Notes under the pieces: model-generated
What the model was told of the DNA's origin: nothing
What the model saw: the letters and a program-made list of their open reading frames with translations, nothing else
Databases searched by the model: none
In this document: one piece after another, positions 1-9,085 of the stretch
Layout: each line of letters opens with the position of its first letter
How positions within the stretch are numbered: position 1 is the stretch's first letter
Program-made: the position numbers and the translations under genes
Assembly: GCF_003651245.1 (NCBI RefSeq)
Contig: NZ_RAPE01000001.1
Span: forward strand, 434,001-498,000
Length of the DNA stretch: 64,000 nucleotides
Direction: 5' to 3'
From: Roseovarius spongiae
Lineage (GTDB): Bacteria > Pseudomonadota > Alphaproteobacteria > Rhodobacterales > Rhodobacteraceae

Positions 1-55
1 CGTCGAACAGCAGCCCGTCGAGCGCCTCTTGCGCCGATCCATAGACCTTCTTCAT
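1..55 (-). CDS. scoA: 3-oxoacid CoA-transferase subunit A, N-terminal fragment
   Basis: Only the first 18 codons lie in the window; the gene runs off the left edge. The peptide begins MKKVYGSAQEALDGLLFD, which is the usual N-terminus of the alpha subunit of succinyl-CoA:3-ketoacid CoA-transferase in Alphaproteobacteria. That enzyme moves CoA from succinyl-CoA to acetoacetate in ketone body and polyhydroxybutyrate use. The start is the ATG read from position 55. The assignment rests on a short but characteristic peptide, so it is probable, not certain; the rest of the gene must be read in the adjoining sequence. Confidence 0.7.
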   Translation of the reverse strand, partial: MKKVYGSAQEALDGLLFD

Positions 56-99
56 GAAAACCCCCACTGAAGTCGCGTTCAACTGGGGTATGCCGCCCC

Positions 100-127
100 G
101 CGCCGCCCAAAGTCAACGGGGCGGCGC
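100..127 (-). terminator. GC-rich stem-loop between ldt and scoA
   Basis: A perfect 9-bp inverted repeat, GCGCCGCCC and GGGCGGCGC, encloses a 10-base loop. It lies downstream of the L,D-transpeptidase gene and 45 bases before scoA. There is no clear U-tract, so it may terminate weakly or separate the two transcripts. On the minus strand the loop contains TTGACT, a possible -35 element for scoA. Confidence 0.4.
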
Positions 128-169
128 AGGGAAGATCGCGTTACAGCGGATTCCGCCGGTGGCGTGATG

Positions 170-742
170 TCACAGGACGCGAACCTGCGTGCCGATCGGC
201 GTGATCGCGAACAGCTCTTCGATCATCGGGTTATAGAGCCCGAAACAGCCCGAGGACGACCGCCGCCCGATCTTGCGCGTGTCATGCGTGCCGTGGATCA
301 GGTAGGCGGGCCATGTCAGGTACATCGCGTGCGTGCCAAGCGGGTTGTCCGGCCCCGGAGGCATGTAGTCGGGCAGGTCCGGGTTGGCCTTCTTCATGTT
401 CTCGGTGGGCGTCCAGTCGGGGCCGACCCTCTTGCGCACGATCTTGGAATAGCCGCGCCGGGTCAGTTCGTCTGTCATCGGCACGGAGGTGGGATAGACC
501 CGGTAATCGGTCCCGTCCGCGTTCCAGTGATGCAGCGAGCGCGAAACGGTGTCCTCGATGATCACGCCCTTGCCGAGTGAATCGAAATGGTCGCGCCAGT
601 CGTGGGTGACGAAGCTCGACACGTTGCGCCGGACCGGCGCCAGCGGCTCGCGGGCAAGCGCCGGCGCGGCCAGGCCGGTGGCGATGCCGGCGGCCGCCCC
701 GCCAAGGATTAGGGATCGACGGGAAATGGGGGAACGTTCCAT
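170..742 (-). CDS. L,D-transpeptidase (YkuD domain), Tat-exported
   Basis: The 190-residue protein should form or remodel 3-3 cross-links in periplasmic peptidoglycan, or attach proteins to it. The N-terminus contains a twin-arginine signal, RRSLILGG, followed by a hydrophobic Ala/Gly stretch ending near APALA, so export by Tat is likely. The catalytic YkuD signature is near the C-terminus: an HGTHD stretch is followed about 12 residues later by SSGCFGLYN, whose Cys is the nucleophile. In many homologues the Ser before the Gly-Cys is His, but the SSGC form is also found. A ribosome site GAGAGG lies six bases before the ATG. It sits downstream of topA on the same strand with about 130 bases between them. 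Confidence 0.85.
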   Translation of the reverse strand: MERSPISRRSLILGGAAAGIATGLAAPALAREPLAPVRRNVSSFVTHDWRDHFDSLGKGVIIEDTVSRSLHHWNADGTDYRVYPTSVPMTDELTRRGYSKIVRKRVGPDWTPTENMKKANPDLPDYMPPGPDNPLGTHAMYLTWPAYLIHGTHDTRKIGRRSSSGCFGLYNPMIEELFAITPIGTQVRVL

Positions 743-876
743 ATCTGCCTCTCTTCATTCGTGTTGGCGGCAACATGCCCCTTTGGCGCTCACGAAGGAA
801 GGGCGCTGCGCTCACGAATGCGTTAGCGCCGCCGGGCGGGACGCAGGCATGCGCCTGTCGCATGACAGGGGTGGCG

Positions 877-3543
877 TCATTTTTTGGCGGCAGCCTTCTT
901 TTTCGGCGCTGCCTTTTTCTTGGCCGGCGCCTTCTTGCGCCCCTTGCCCTTCTTCGCGGCCTTCTCGTCGATCAGCGCCACGGCCATGTCCATCGTCACG
1001 GCGTCGGGTTCGGTGTCCTTGGGAAGCGTCGCGTTGACCTTGTCCCACTTGACATAGGGGCCGTACCGCCCGTCCAGCACGTTCACCGGCCCGCCGTCGC
1101 GCGGATGCTCGCCGAGTTCCTTCAGCGGCTTGGCCGCCGCGCGTCCGCGCCCGCCGGGATTCGCGCGCTTCTCGGCCAGCAGCTCCACCGCGCGGTTCAT
1201 GCCGATATGGAACACGTCATCGGGATCCTTGAGGTTGGCGTAGACGCCCTTGGCCTCGCCCTCGGCCTTGTGGTGCACGTAGGGGCCGAAGCGACCGAAA
1301 TTGGTGGTGATAACGCCGCCGTCGGGATGTTCGCCCACCTCGCGCGGCAGGCTCAGCAGCGTCAGCGCCTTCTCGAGATCCATCGCGTCCGGCGTCCAGC
1401 CCTTGGGCAGCGACGCGCGTGGCGGCTTCTTCACCTCCTCCGTCACCTGCCCGCGCTGCACGTAGGGGCCGAAACGCCCCGTGCGCAGGCTGATCTCGTC
1501 GCCCGCATCCTCGCCCAGCACGCGGTCCTGCGCTTCGCCGGCGTCGCCGCCGATGGGACGGGTGTAGCGGCATTCGGGGTAGCGCCCGCAGCCGACGAAG
1601 CCGCCGGATTTCGACGTCTTGAGATGCAGCCGCCCCTCGCCGCAGAGCGGGCAGACGCGCGGATCGCCTCCATCCTCGCGCGGCGGGTAGAGGGTGGGCG
1701 CGAGCGCGTCGTCGAGCACGTCGAGCACCTCTTTTATGCGCAGCTCGGACGTTTCGGCGATGGCGGCCGAGAAATCGCGCCAGAACCCCGACAGCAGTTC
1801 CTTCCAGTCCTGCTGCCCGGCGCTGACATGGTCCAGCTCTTCCTCCAGATTGGCGGTGAACTCGTAGCCGACATACTGGCGAAAGAAGTTGAGCAGGAAG
1901 ATCGTGACGATCCGGCCCTTGTCCTCGGGGATCAGGCGGTTGCCTTCCTTGCGGACATATTCGCGGTCCTGGATCGTGGTGACGATGCTGGCGTAGGTCG
2001 AGGGGCGCCCGATGCCGAGCTCCTCCATCTTCTTGACCAGCGTCGCCTCGGTATAGCGCGGCGGCGGCTGGGTGAAGGATTGCAGCGCCAGCACCGCCTC
2101 GTTCCCGGCCATGATGGCGGCGTCGTGGCGGGCCATGCCGCCGCTTGCGTCCTCGGTCACGGCGTCGGACTTGTCGGCCTTGGCGAACTGGTTGCGCAGG
2201 GACCCCTTGGCGAAGGCGGCGGGGTCGCCCTGCGATATTTGCGGCAGGCGACCGTCGTCGTCCTCGGCCGGCTCGTCGCGGCCCTCCTCGTAGACCCGCA
2301 GGAAGCCGTCGAACAGCACGACCTGTCCGGTGGCGCGCAGGCCGACCTGGCCGTCCTCGCTGCCGATCTCCACTGTCGTGCGCTCAAGCTTCGCCGCCTC
2401 CATCTGGCAGGCGAGCGTGCGTTTCCAGATCAGGTCATAAAGCCGCGCCTGGTCCTTGTCCGCGATTTTGAGCGCGGCGGCGTCGCGGGTCATGTCGGTG
2501 GGCCGGATGCATTCATGCGCTTCCTGCGCGTTCTTGGCCTTGTTCTTGTAGATGCGCGGAGACGGGGGCACGTATTCCTCGCCGTAGCGGTCCTTGATCG
2601 CGTCGCGCGCGGCCTGCACCGCCTCGGGGGCCATGTCGATGCCGTCGGTGCGCATGTAGGTGATGCGTCCCGCCTCGTAGAGCCGCTGCGCCGCGCTCAT
2701 CGTCTGGCGCGCGCCCATGCCGAACTTGCGGCTGGCCTCTTGCTGAAGCGTGGAGGTCATGAAGGGAGGGGCGGGGTTGCGCGCGCCCGGCTTGGCCTCG
2801 ACCGAGGTGACGGAAAGCGCGCGGGAGGTGACCGCCTGCACGGCAAGCTCCGCCTGCGTGGCGTTCCCGAGGTCGAACTTCTCGAGCTTCTTGCCCGCCA
2901 GCGTCGTCAGCCGCGCCTCGTATTCCTGCCCGCGCGGGGTGGAGAGAAGCGCCTTGACGGTCCAGTATTCGCGCGGATCGAACGCTTCGATCTCCATCTC
3001 GCGCTCGACGATGAGGCGCAGGCAGACCGATTGCACCCGTCCGGCCGATTTCGCGCCCGGCAGCTTGCGCCACAGCACCGGCGACAGGTTGAACCCGACG
3101 AGGTAGTCGAGCGCGCGGCGCGCGAGATAGGCCTCGACCAGCGGCGCGTCGACCTGCCGGGGATTGGCCATCGCCTCGGTCACGGCCGATTTGGTGATCG
3201 CGTTGAACACCACGCGGCTGACGGCCGTGTCCTTCCCGATCGCCTTGCGCTTGCGCAGCGCCTCCTCGAGATGCCAGGAAATCGCCTCGCCCTCGCGGTC
3301 GGGGTCGGTGGCGAGGATCAGCGCGTTGTCGTCCTTCAGAGCGTCGGCGATCGCCTTCACGTGTTTCTTGCTGTCGCTGCCGACCTCCCATTTCATGTCG
3401 AACCCGTTCTCGGGATCGACCGAGCCGTCCTTTGGCGGCAGGTCGCGGACATGCCCGTAGGACGCCAGAACCGTGTAGTCGGACCCCAGATACTTGTTGA
3501 TTGTCTTGGCCTTGGCCGGGGATTCGACGACGACGACGGGCAT
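877..3543 (-). CDS. topA: DNA topoisomerase I (type IA)
   Basis: The 888-residue enzyme relaxes negative supercoils by a transient 5'-phosphotyrosine break. The start at MPVVVVESPAKAK was chosen because it opens the Toprim domain directly and has AAAGGAAATCC just upstream; an open frame extends 27 codons further but lacks family similarity. Visible elements are the Toprim motifs (VVVVESPAKAK and the DPDREGE acidic cluster near residue 80), the active-site YMRTDG with Tyr296, and one four-cysteine zinc ribbon starting CPLCGEG. Three C-terminal repeats built on (R)FGPYV or RYGPYV follow, and then a lysine/alanine-rich tail that probably adds nonspecific DNA affinity. The gene follows dprA on the same strand, the usual alphaproteobacterial order. 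Confidence 0.97.
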   Translation of the reverse strand: MPVVVVESPAKAKTINKYLGSDYTVLASYGHVRDLPPKDGSVDPENGFDMKWEVGSDSKKHVKAIADALKDDNALILATDPDREGEAISWHLEEALRKRKAIGKDTAVSRVVFNAITKSAVTEAMANPRQVDAPLVEAYLARRALDYLVGFNLSPVLWRKLPGAKSAGRVQSVCLRLIVEREMEIEAFDPREYWTVKALLSTPRGQEYEARLTTLAGKKLEKFDLGNATQAELAVQAVTSRALSVTSVEAKPGARNPAPPFMTSTLQQEASRKFGMGARQTMSAAQRLYEAGRITYMRTDGIDMAPEAVQAARDAIKDRYGEEYVPPSPRIYKNKAKNAQEAHECIRPTDMTRDAAALKIADKDQARLYDLIWKRTLACQMEAAKLERTTVEIGSEDGQVGLRATGQVVLFDGFLRVYEEGRDEPAEDDDGRLPQISQGDPAAFAKGSLRNQFAKADKSDAVTEDASGGMARHDAAIMAGNEAVLALQSFTQPPPRYTEATLVKKMEELGIGRPSTYASIVTTIQDREYVRKEGNRLIPEDKGRIVTIFLLNFFRQYVGYEFTANLEEELDHVSAGQQDWKELLSGFWRDFSAAIAETSELRIKEVLDVLDDALAPTLYPPREDGGDPRVCPLCGEGRLHLKTSKSGGFVGCGRYPECRYTRPIGGDAGEAQDRVLGEDAGDEISLRTGRFGPYVQRGQVTEEVKKPPRASLPKGWTPDAMDLEKALTLLSLPREVGEHPDGGVITTNFGRFGPYVHHKAEGEAKGVYANLKDPDDVFHIGMNRAVELLAEKRANPGGRGRAAAKPLKELGEHPRDGGPVNVLDGRYGPYVKWDKVNATLPKDTEPDAVTMDMAVALIDEKAAKKGKGRKKAPAKKKAAPKKKAAAKK

Positions 3544-3718
3544 GGATTTCCTTTCGACTCGGGGCAGGCGCCTCATGGCGGCGGACCATGTGGGGTCAAA
3601 AAGGGAATTGTCAATGCGGGCCATCGGCGCGACCCGCGTGCCGGCGCCGCGGCGTCAGAGGTCGCCGCGAGCCGCCGGTCGGGGCGTGGAGGGCTGCGTC
3701 GCGCCGGGGTCCGGTCGG

Positions 3719-4894
3719 TCAGCCGACCTTGGAGAGCAGGCCGCCCGGCTGGCGGCGAATCCGGCCCTCGATCTCGAGATCGACAAGGACCGGCGCGACG
3801 CGCTGGACCGGAGCGCCGACGTCGCGGATCAACTGGTCCTCGGCCAGCGGCGAGGGGCCGAGCCGGTCGAGGATGGTGCTGTGCAGATCGGCCGTCTCGC
3901 GCAGCGAGCGGCGGTCAGGCGGCGGCGCGTCCGGCGGCGTCGGCGGATTGGGCGCCGCCGGCGGCGCGGCGAGCGGCAGTTCCGGCGCGGCTTGCGCTGT
4001 CGCCATCGGCAGCGCCTCGATCACGTCCTCGGCGCTGCGCACCAGCCGCGCGCCGTCGCGGATGAGCATGTTGCACCCCGCCGCGCGCGCATCGAACGGG
4101 TGGCCCGGCACCGCCAGCACCTCGCGCCCCTGGTCAAGCGCATTGCGCGCGGTGATGAGCGAGCCTGACTTCGCCGCCGCCTCGACGACGACGACCGCCT
4201 GCGCGAGGCCGCTGATGATCCGGTTGCGGGCCGGGAAATGCCGCGCCTGGGGCGTCTGGCCCATCGGCTGCTCGGACAGGCGCAGCCCGGTTTGCACCAT
4301 GTCTTCGGCGATGCGGGTGTTTTCGGCCGGGTAGAGCACATCGACCCCGCCCGCCAGCACGGCCACCGTGCCGGTCTTCAGCGTCGCGGCGTGCGCCGCC
4401 GCGTCGATGCCCCGCGCAAGGCCCGAGACCACGACATAGCCCTTCGCGCCCAGCTCCGCGGCCAGCGCGCGCGCCATCCGCGTGCCGAGCGAAGAGGCGT
4501 TGCGCGCGCCAACAAGCGCGATCATCGGGCGTGAAAGGACCGAGACATCGCCCACCGCCCAGAGCATCGGCGGCGCGTCCGCCAGGCCGCGCAGGGCGGC
4601 GGGGTAGTCGGGGTCGGTCATGAAGATCAGCCGCGCCCTTGCCGCGCGTCCGGCGGCCATTTCGGCGCGCGCGACGCCTTCGGGGCAGGCGCGGTAATCC
4701 TCCACCCCGGCGGCGCGCGCCACCTCGGGGAGGGCCGCCAGCGCGGCCTGCGCCGTGCCATGTTCGCCCAGCAGGCGATGAAAGGTCGCGATCCCGACGC
4801 GGCGGGAACGCAAGAGGCGAAGCCACGACACCCGATCATCTTCCGTGGTGGGTGGGAGTGGGGGGTGAGTGGAAGAGTAGGGTTGTTCGGACAT
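3719..4894 (-). CDS. dprA: DNA-processing protein DprA (Smf)
   Basis: DprA loads RecA on incoming single-stranded DNA during transformation and is also found in non-competent bacteria. The protein has an N-terminal helical region, then the Rossmann-like DprA core with LVGARNASSLGTRMA, VVSGLARGIDAAAH, LAGGVDVLYPAEN and the PARNRIISGLA loop. A C-terminal winged-helix-like segment carries a Pro/Ala-rich linker just before it. Two ATGs lie side by side; the second, at 4894, is preferred because GGAG stands five bases before it. The gene is followed by topA in the same direction. No competence genes are in the window, so natural transformation cannot be judged from this gene alone. Confidence 0.95.
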   Translation of the reverse strand: MSEQPYSSTHPPLPPTTEDDRVSWLRLLRSRRVGIATFHRLLGEHGTAQAALAALPEVARAAGVEDYRACPEGVARAEMAAGRAARARLIFMTDPDYPAALRGLADAPPMLWAVGDVSVLSRPMIALVGARNASSLGTRMARALAAELGAKGYVVVSGLARGIDAAAHAATLKTGTVAVLAGGVDVLYPAENTRIAEDMVQTGLRLSEQPMGQTPQARHFPARNRIISGLAQAVVVVEAAAKSGSLITARNALDQGREVLAVPGHPFDARAAGCNMLIRDGARLVRSAEDVIEALPMATAQAAPELPLAAPPAAPNPPTPPDAPPPDRRSLRETADLHSTILDRLGPSPLAEDQLIRDVGAPVQRVAPVLVDLEIEGRIRRQPGGLLSKVG

Positions 4895-4980
4895 CATGTC
4901 TCCGCCGTCTTGCAGAATCATGTGTAGCGCACGTCTGGTTAACATGGCGTAAACCACGGCGGAGCCTTACGCCCTTCAAA

Positions 4981-5310
4981 TCAGATCCATGCAAACGCCC
5001 GTTGCAGGTAGGCCGCGCCGCCCGCGTCCCGCCAGCCGCCATGCGCGATGACCACGCGCTCGGGACGCCAGGCCAGCACCTTGTCGCGGGCGGCGCGCAG
5101 CCGGCTTCGGTGGACGACCGACAGCCGCACCTCCAGCGGCGCATGCCCCTTGCCCTCGATGATCTTCCAGCGGCGCGCGATCCAGCGTTTCCACCATGAC
5201 CAGTGTTCTTGCAGAAATGCGTCCGGGAAGTTTTCCGACATGTCGGCGATTATTGCGGTGCGCGAGTCGCGGTGAAAGAAGACGATCTCACCGCAACCTG
5301 CCTCTCTCTC
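4981..5310 (-). pseudogene. 5'-truncated remnant of a DUF4336 family gene
   Basis: Directly after the tldD stop, the same reading frame stays open for about 109 codons. It encodes EIVFFHRDSRTAIIADM and, further on, AWRPERVVIAHGGW and ending in AFAWI. These are the C-terminal motifs of the DUF4336 family (metallo-beta-lactamase-like fold, function unknown), which is usually over 200 residues long. The N-terminal half, including any metal-binding motif, is missing, and there is no start codon with a ribosome site at the correct place. An internal ATG at 5241 would give only 86 residues. I therefore call it a decayed gene, not a functional one. The family assignment is from memory of its motifs. 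Confidence 0.6.
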
Positions 5311-6732
5311 TCAGGCCGCCGATCCCCCGACCGTCAGCCCGCCGATCATCACCGTCGGCTGGCCGACGCCCACCGGCACCCACTGGCCCGCCTTGCCGCA
5401 ATTGCCCATGCCGGGATCGAGCGCCATGTCGTCGCCGAGCGCGCGGATATGCCTGAGCGCCGTCGCCCCGTCGCCGATCAGCGTGGCGCCCTTGACCGGC
5501 TCGCTCACGCGGCCGTCCTTCACGCGGTAGGCCTCGGTGCAGGAAAAGACGAACTTGCCGTTGGTGATGTCGACCTGCCCGCCGCCGAAACCCACCGCGT
5601 AGATCCCGTCCTTCAGGTCGGCGACGATATCTTCGCGCGTGGCGTCCCCGCCCAGCATGTAGGTGTTGGTCATCCGAGGCATCGGCGCGTGCGCATAGCT
5701 TTGCCTCCGGCCGTTGCCGGTGGGCGCGACGCCCATCAGCCGCGCGTTCTGGCGGTCCTGCATGAACCCGACGAGCACGCCATCCTCGATCAGCACGTTG
5801 CGCGCGCTCGGCGTGCCTTCGTCGTCAAAGCTGATGGAGCCGCGCCGGTCGGGCAGCGTGCCGTCATCGAGCACCGTCACGCCGGGCGCCGCGATGCGCT
5901 CGCCCATCAGCCCGGCGAAGGCCGAGCTTCCCTTGCGGTTGAAATCCCCCTCGAGCCCGTGCCCCACCGCCTCGTGCAGCAGGATGCCGGGCCAGCCGGG
6001 GCCGAGCACCACGTCCATCACGCCCGCCGGCGCCGGCACGGCGCGCAGGTTGACGAGCGCGATGCGCAGGGCCTCGCGCGCCTTTTCCCGCCAGTCCTCG
6101 GGCGCGATCAGCCCGTCGAGGCCGACGCGCCCGCCGCCGCCCGCGGTTCCCTGCTCGCGGCGGCCGTCCTGCTCCACGATCACCGACACGTTCACGCGCG
6201 TCATCGGGCGCACGTCGCGCAGATGGACGCCCTCGGGGCGCAGGATCTCGACCTCCTGGAGCGAGGCCATGATCACCGCCGAAACCTGCACCACCCGTGG
6301 ATCGAGGTCGCGCGCGAAGGCGTCGATCTCGCGCAGGGTCTCGATCTTGACAGGGAAACCGGCGCCGGCGATGGGATCCTGGTCGGTATAAAGCCGGCGG
6401 TTGGTCGGCGCCGGCCCCGCCGCGAGCGCGCCGCCGCCCGCGCCGACGGCCAGTCGCGCCGTGTCCACCGCGCGGGTCAGCGCGGCCTCGGATATCTCCG
6501 AGCTGTGGGCATATCCCGCCACCTCGCCGCGCACCGCGCGCAGGCCGAATCCCTCCGAGGCGTCATAGCTCGCCGTGCGCACGCGCCCGTCGTCAAAGAC
6601 CAGCGCCTCGGAGCGGCTGCGCTCGAGGAAAAGCTCTCCGTCGTCGGCGCCGTCGGTCGCGGCCCGCAGCTGCGCAAGCGCGGCGTCGCGGTCCAGCGCG
6701 GTCTCGAACGGGCGAAAGGGCGTGTCTGTCAT
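5311..6732 (-). CDS. tldD: Metalloprotease TldD
   Basis: TldD, with TldE/PmbA, forms a zinc-dependent cytoplasmic protease that degrades unfolded peptides and matures some modified peptides. The 473-residue length is typical of the family. The metal site HEAVGHGLEGD is present, with His253 and His258. The start MTDTPFRPFETALDRDA has AGGA seven bases upstream; the reading frame stays open well beyond it, but that part overlaps coxB on the other strand and is not coding. PmbA is not in the window. The stop is followed in frame by the DUF4336 remnant, so a deletion junction may lie at this boundary. Confidence 0.95.
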   Translation of the reverse strand: MTDTPFRPFETALDRDAALAQLRAATDGADDGELFLERSRSEALVFDDGRVRTASYDASEGFGLRAVRGEVAGYAHSSEISEAALTRAVDTARLAVGAGGGALAAGPAPTNRRLYTDQDPIAGAGFPVKIETLREIDAFARDLDPRVVQVSAVIMASLQEVEILRPEGVHLRDVRPMTRVNVSVIVEQDGRREQGTAGGGGRVGLDGLIAPEDWREKAREALRIALVNLRAVPAPAGVMDVVLGPGWPGILLHEAVGHGLEGDFNRKGSSAFAGLMGERIAAPGVTVLDDGTLPDRRGSISFDDEGTPSARNVLIEDGVLVGFMQDRQNARLMGVAPTGNGRRQSYAHAPMPRMTNTYMLGGDATREDIVADLKDGIYAVGFGGGQVDITNGKFVFSCTEAYRVKDGRVSEPVKGATLIGDGATALRHIRALGDDMALDPGMGNCGKAGQWVPVGVGQPTVMIGGLTVGGSAA

Positions 6733-7038
6733 GCTGTTGTCCTGCTTTCCTAGCGGGCTGGATGGTTCGCCGTACCGTTGAAACACGACGCCATGCCGGA
6801 ATACACGCCTTCTTGCGACCCTCGCGGGCGTTTTCGGCTCCAAGTTGCGCTTCAACTCGGTCCCGAAACGCTCTAAACGATGGATAGCGGGAAATGTGCC
6901 TGGATACCGCGATCGTATTTCTTGTCTGTCCTGACAGAATATGGTTTTAACTGGCGACGAAACAACGGGGGTCGGCCCATCCGCCGGACAGCCCCGCAAG
7001 AAAACAGCGTTAACTGTCTCAACCGACCAAGGTGCCCA
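6733..7038. promoter_or_regulatory. Divergent intergenic region between tldD and the cox operon
   Basis: No gene is seen in these 306 bases. They must carry promoters for tldD (leftward) and ctaC (rightward). The inverted repeat TCTGTC-CT-GACAGA occupies 6925-6938 and could be an operator. It is followed by an AT-rich patch (ATATGGTTTTAAC) that could be promoter core, but no good -35/-10 pair at 16-18 spacing was found. The region has lower GC content than its neighbours, as expected for a regulatory segment. Confidence 0.4.
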
Positions 7039-7908
7039 ATGCGATACATTCCGAACCTGCTGGCTGCGATGGCCGCACTGACAGCCGCGCCCGCCATGGC
7101 GCAGGACAAACTCGAGATCATCGGAAAACCGCATCAGGGCGGTGTCGGGTTCCAGGAGGCCGCGACGGAACTGGCGCGCGACCTGCATTGGCTCGACGGG
7201 CTGGTGCTCGTCATCATCACGGGCATCTCGCTGCTGGTCGTCGTGCTGCTTCTCTATGCGATCGCGCGTTTCAACCGCCGCGCCAACCCGACCCCGGCGC
7301 GGTTCACGCACAATTCGCCGATCGAGGTGGCGTGGACGCTGATTCCGGTGCTCATCCTCGTCTTCATCGGCGCGTTCTCGCTTCCGGTCCTGTTCAAGCA
7401 GCAGGAAATTCCCGAGGGCGACATCAACATCAAGGTGACCGGCTACCAGTGGTACTGGGGCTATGAATACACCGACCACGATTTCGGCTTCGACAGCTTC
7501 CTGATCGGCGAAGGCAAGGTTCTCACCGACGAAGTGATCGCCGAGCTCGAGGAGGCGGGGTATTCCAAGGACGAATTCCTGCTGGCGACGGATACCGCGG
7601 TCGTCGTTCCGGTGAACAAGGTCGTCGTGATGCGCGTGACCGGCGCCGACGTGATCCACAGCTGGACGATTCCCGCCTTTGGCGTGAAACAGGACGCGGT
7701 GCCCGGCCGGCTTGCCGAACTCTGGTTCAAGGCCGAGAAAGAGGGCGTCTATTTCGGCCAGTGTTCGGAGCTCTGCGGCAAGGACCACGCCTTCATGCCG
7801 ATCACCGTCAAGGTGGTGAGCCAGGAAGCATACGACGAATGGCTGGAAGGCGCGATCGAGGAATATGCCGGCACGCCGCTGGACTTTGACGTCGCCGCCG
7901 CCAAATAA
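7039..7908 (+). CDS. ctaC: Cytochrome c oxidase subunit II
   Basis: This is the CuA-bearing subunit of the aa3-type oxidase, which takes electrons from cytochrome c. The 289-residue precursor has a signal peptide ending near AMAQ. Two membrane helices follow ([19 protein letters not shown] and [18 protein letters not shown]), and then a periplasmic cupredoxin domain. The aromatic cluster [10 protein letters not shown] lies on the electron entry path, and the CuA motif [14 protein letters not shown] begins at Cys242. It heads the assembly operon ctaB, ctaG, ctaE, surf1. Subunit I is not in the window; in this group it is usually located elsewhere. Confidence 0.97.
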   Translation: MRYIPNLLAAMAALTAAPAMAQDKLEIIGKPHQGGVGFQEAATELARDLHWLDGLVLVIITGISLLVVVLLLYAIARFNRRANPTPARFTHNSPIEVAWTLIPVLILVFIGAFSLPVLFKQQEIPEGDINIKVTGYQWYWGYEYTDHDFGFDSFLIGEGKVLTDEVIAELEEAGYSKDEFLLATDTAVVVPVNKVVVMRVTGADVIHSWTIPAFGVKQDAVPGRLAELWFKAEKEGVYFGQCSELCGKDHAFMPITVKVVSQEAYDEWLEGAIEEYAGTPLDFDVAAAK

Positions 7909-7943
7909 GGATCGGGAAGACCCGTCCCGCTACGTTTGCGTAA

Positions 7944-7962
7944 GGTGGGGTTCCACCCCACC
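7944..7962 (+). other. Intercistronic hairpin between ctaC and ctaB
   Basis: GGTGGGGT and ACCCCACC pair over 8 bp with a three-base TCC loop. The hairpin stands nine bases before the CGGAG-ACTGAA-ATG start region of ctaB, with no U-tract after it. It could be a processing or stability element that lets subunit II be made in excess of the assembly factors, or it may be one of the short dispersed hairpins common in Rhodobacteraceae. Its function is not known. Confidence 0.5.
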
Positions 7963-7976
7963 GATCGGAGACTGAA

Positions 7977-8918
7977 ATGACCGACACGAGCCTTCACGCC
8001 GCCAAGCCACGCGAGGACGACGCGGGATTCGGCGATTTCTTCGCGCTGCTGAAGCCGCGGGTGATGTCGCTGGTCGTGTTCACCGCGCTGGTCGGGCTTG
8101 TCGCCGCGCCGGGATCGCTGCACCCGATCGAGGCGTTCTGGGCGATCCTCTTCATCGCCGTCGGCGGGGGGGCGTCGGGCGCGCTCAACATGTGGTGGGA
8201 CGCGGATATCGACCGGGTCATGAAACGCACCCGCAAGCGCCCGATCCCCGCCGGGCGCATCACCGCGGGCGAGGCCTACCGCTTCGGCATGGCGCTCGCG
8301 GGGATCTCGGTCGTGATGCTGGGGCTGGCGACGAACCTAGTCGCGGCGGGGCTGTTGGCGTTCACCATCTTCTTCTATGTCGTGATCTATTCGATCTGGC
8401 TCAAGCGCAGCACGCCGCAGAACATCGTGATCGGCGGCGCCGCCGGGGCGTTTCCGCCGATGATCGGCTGGGCTGCCGTGACCGGTGGCGTGTCGGTCGA
8501 ATCGGTGCTGATGTTCGCGCTCATCTTCATGTGGACGCCGCCGCATTTCTGGGCGCTGGCGCTGTTCATGAAGTCCGACTACCACGAGGCGAAGGTGCCG
8601 ATGCTCACGGTGACGCACGGGCGGCGCGCGACGCGGACGCATATCCTGGTCTATACCGCGCTGCTGGCGCCGCTGGCCGTCGGCATCGCCTTTACCGGTA
8701 TCGGCGGGCCGGCCTACCTGGCCGTGGCGCTGGTGCTGAACGCGCTGTTCCTCAAGGGCGCCTGGGACATTTGGCGCCGCGACGAGGCGCGGGCCGAGGC
8801 CGATGGCTACGCCGTCGAGAAAAAGGTGTTCCGCCTGTCGCTGATCTATCTCTTCGCGCATTTCTGCGCGATCTGGCTGCAAACCGTCCTCAACGCGCAG
8901 GGCGTCTGGAGCTGGTGA
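7977..8918 (+). CDS. ctaB: Protoheme IX farnesyltransferase (heme O synthase)
   Basis: The enzyme adds a farnesyl group to protoheme to make heme O, the precursor of heme A for aa3 oxidase. The 313-residue protein is a UbiA-family prenyltransferase with about nine membrane helices. The first Asp-rich motif is visible in [19 protein letters not shown] (diphosphate/Mg2+ binding), and the second conserved loop is [11 protein letters not shown]. It has a ribosome site CGGAG seven bases before the start, and its stop overlaps the start of the next small gene (TGATG). Confidence 0.97.
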   Translation: MTDTSLHAAKPREDDAGFGDFFALLKPRVMSLVVFTALVGLVAAPGSLHPIEAFWAILFIAVGGGASGALNMWWDADIDRVMKRTRKRPIPAGRITAGEAYRFGMALAGISVVMLGLATNLVAAGLLAFTIFFYVVIYSIWLKRSTPQNIVIGGAAGAFPPMIGWAAVTGGVSVESVLMFALIFMWTPPHFWALALFMKSDYHEAKVPMLTVTHGRRATRTHILVYTALLAPLAVGIAFTGIGGPAYLAVALVLNALFLKGAWDIWRRDEARAEADGYAVEKKVFRLSLIYLFAHFCAIWLQTVLNAQGVWSW

Positions 8919-9085
8919 TGGGAAGCTTTCGTGAAACCCATGAGCTGCACAAGCGGCGCTTCAGCCGCAACCTCGGCCTTGGTCTCGTGCTCGCTGCGTT
9001 CGTGGCGCTGGTCTTCGGGCTGACCATCGCCAAGGTGAGCCACGAGGATTTCTCTGTGCCCGCGGATGCAAGGGGGACGGATTGA
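8918..9085 (+). CDS. Small single-helix membrane protein of the cox operon
   Basis: This 55-residue protein begins [18 protein letters not shown] and then has one membrane helix ([20 protein letters not shown]) and a short periplasmic tail. The start overlaps the ctaB stop and its stop overlaps the ctaG start, both as TGATG, so it is translationally coupled on both sides. Small proteins occur at this position in other alphaproteobacterial cox clusters, and a role in oxidase assembly or as a minor subunit is inferred from position only. It is easily missed because of its size. Confidence 0.75.
   Translation: MGSFRETHELHKRRFSRNLGLGLVLAAFVALVFGLTIAKVSHEDFSVPADARGTD

Noticed and set aside
775..4065. 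Very long open frame on the plus strand opposite topA
   Set aside because: It mirrors topA codons in a GC-rich genome, has Arg/His-rich low-information sequence and no ribosome site or family motif.
5311..7788. Extension of the tldD frame to about 825 codons
   Set aside because: The extra part lies antisense to ctaC and lacks similarity; the ATG at 6732 has a good ribosome site and gives the family length.
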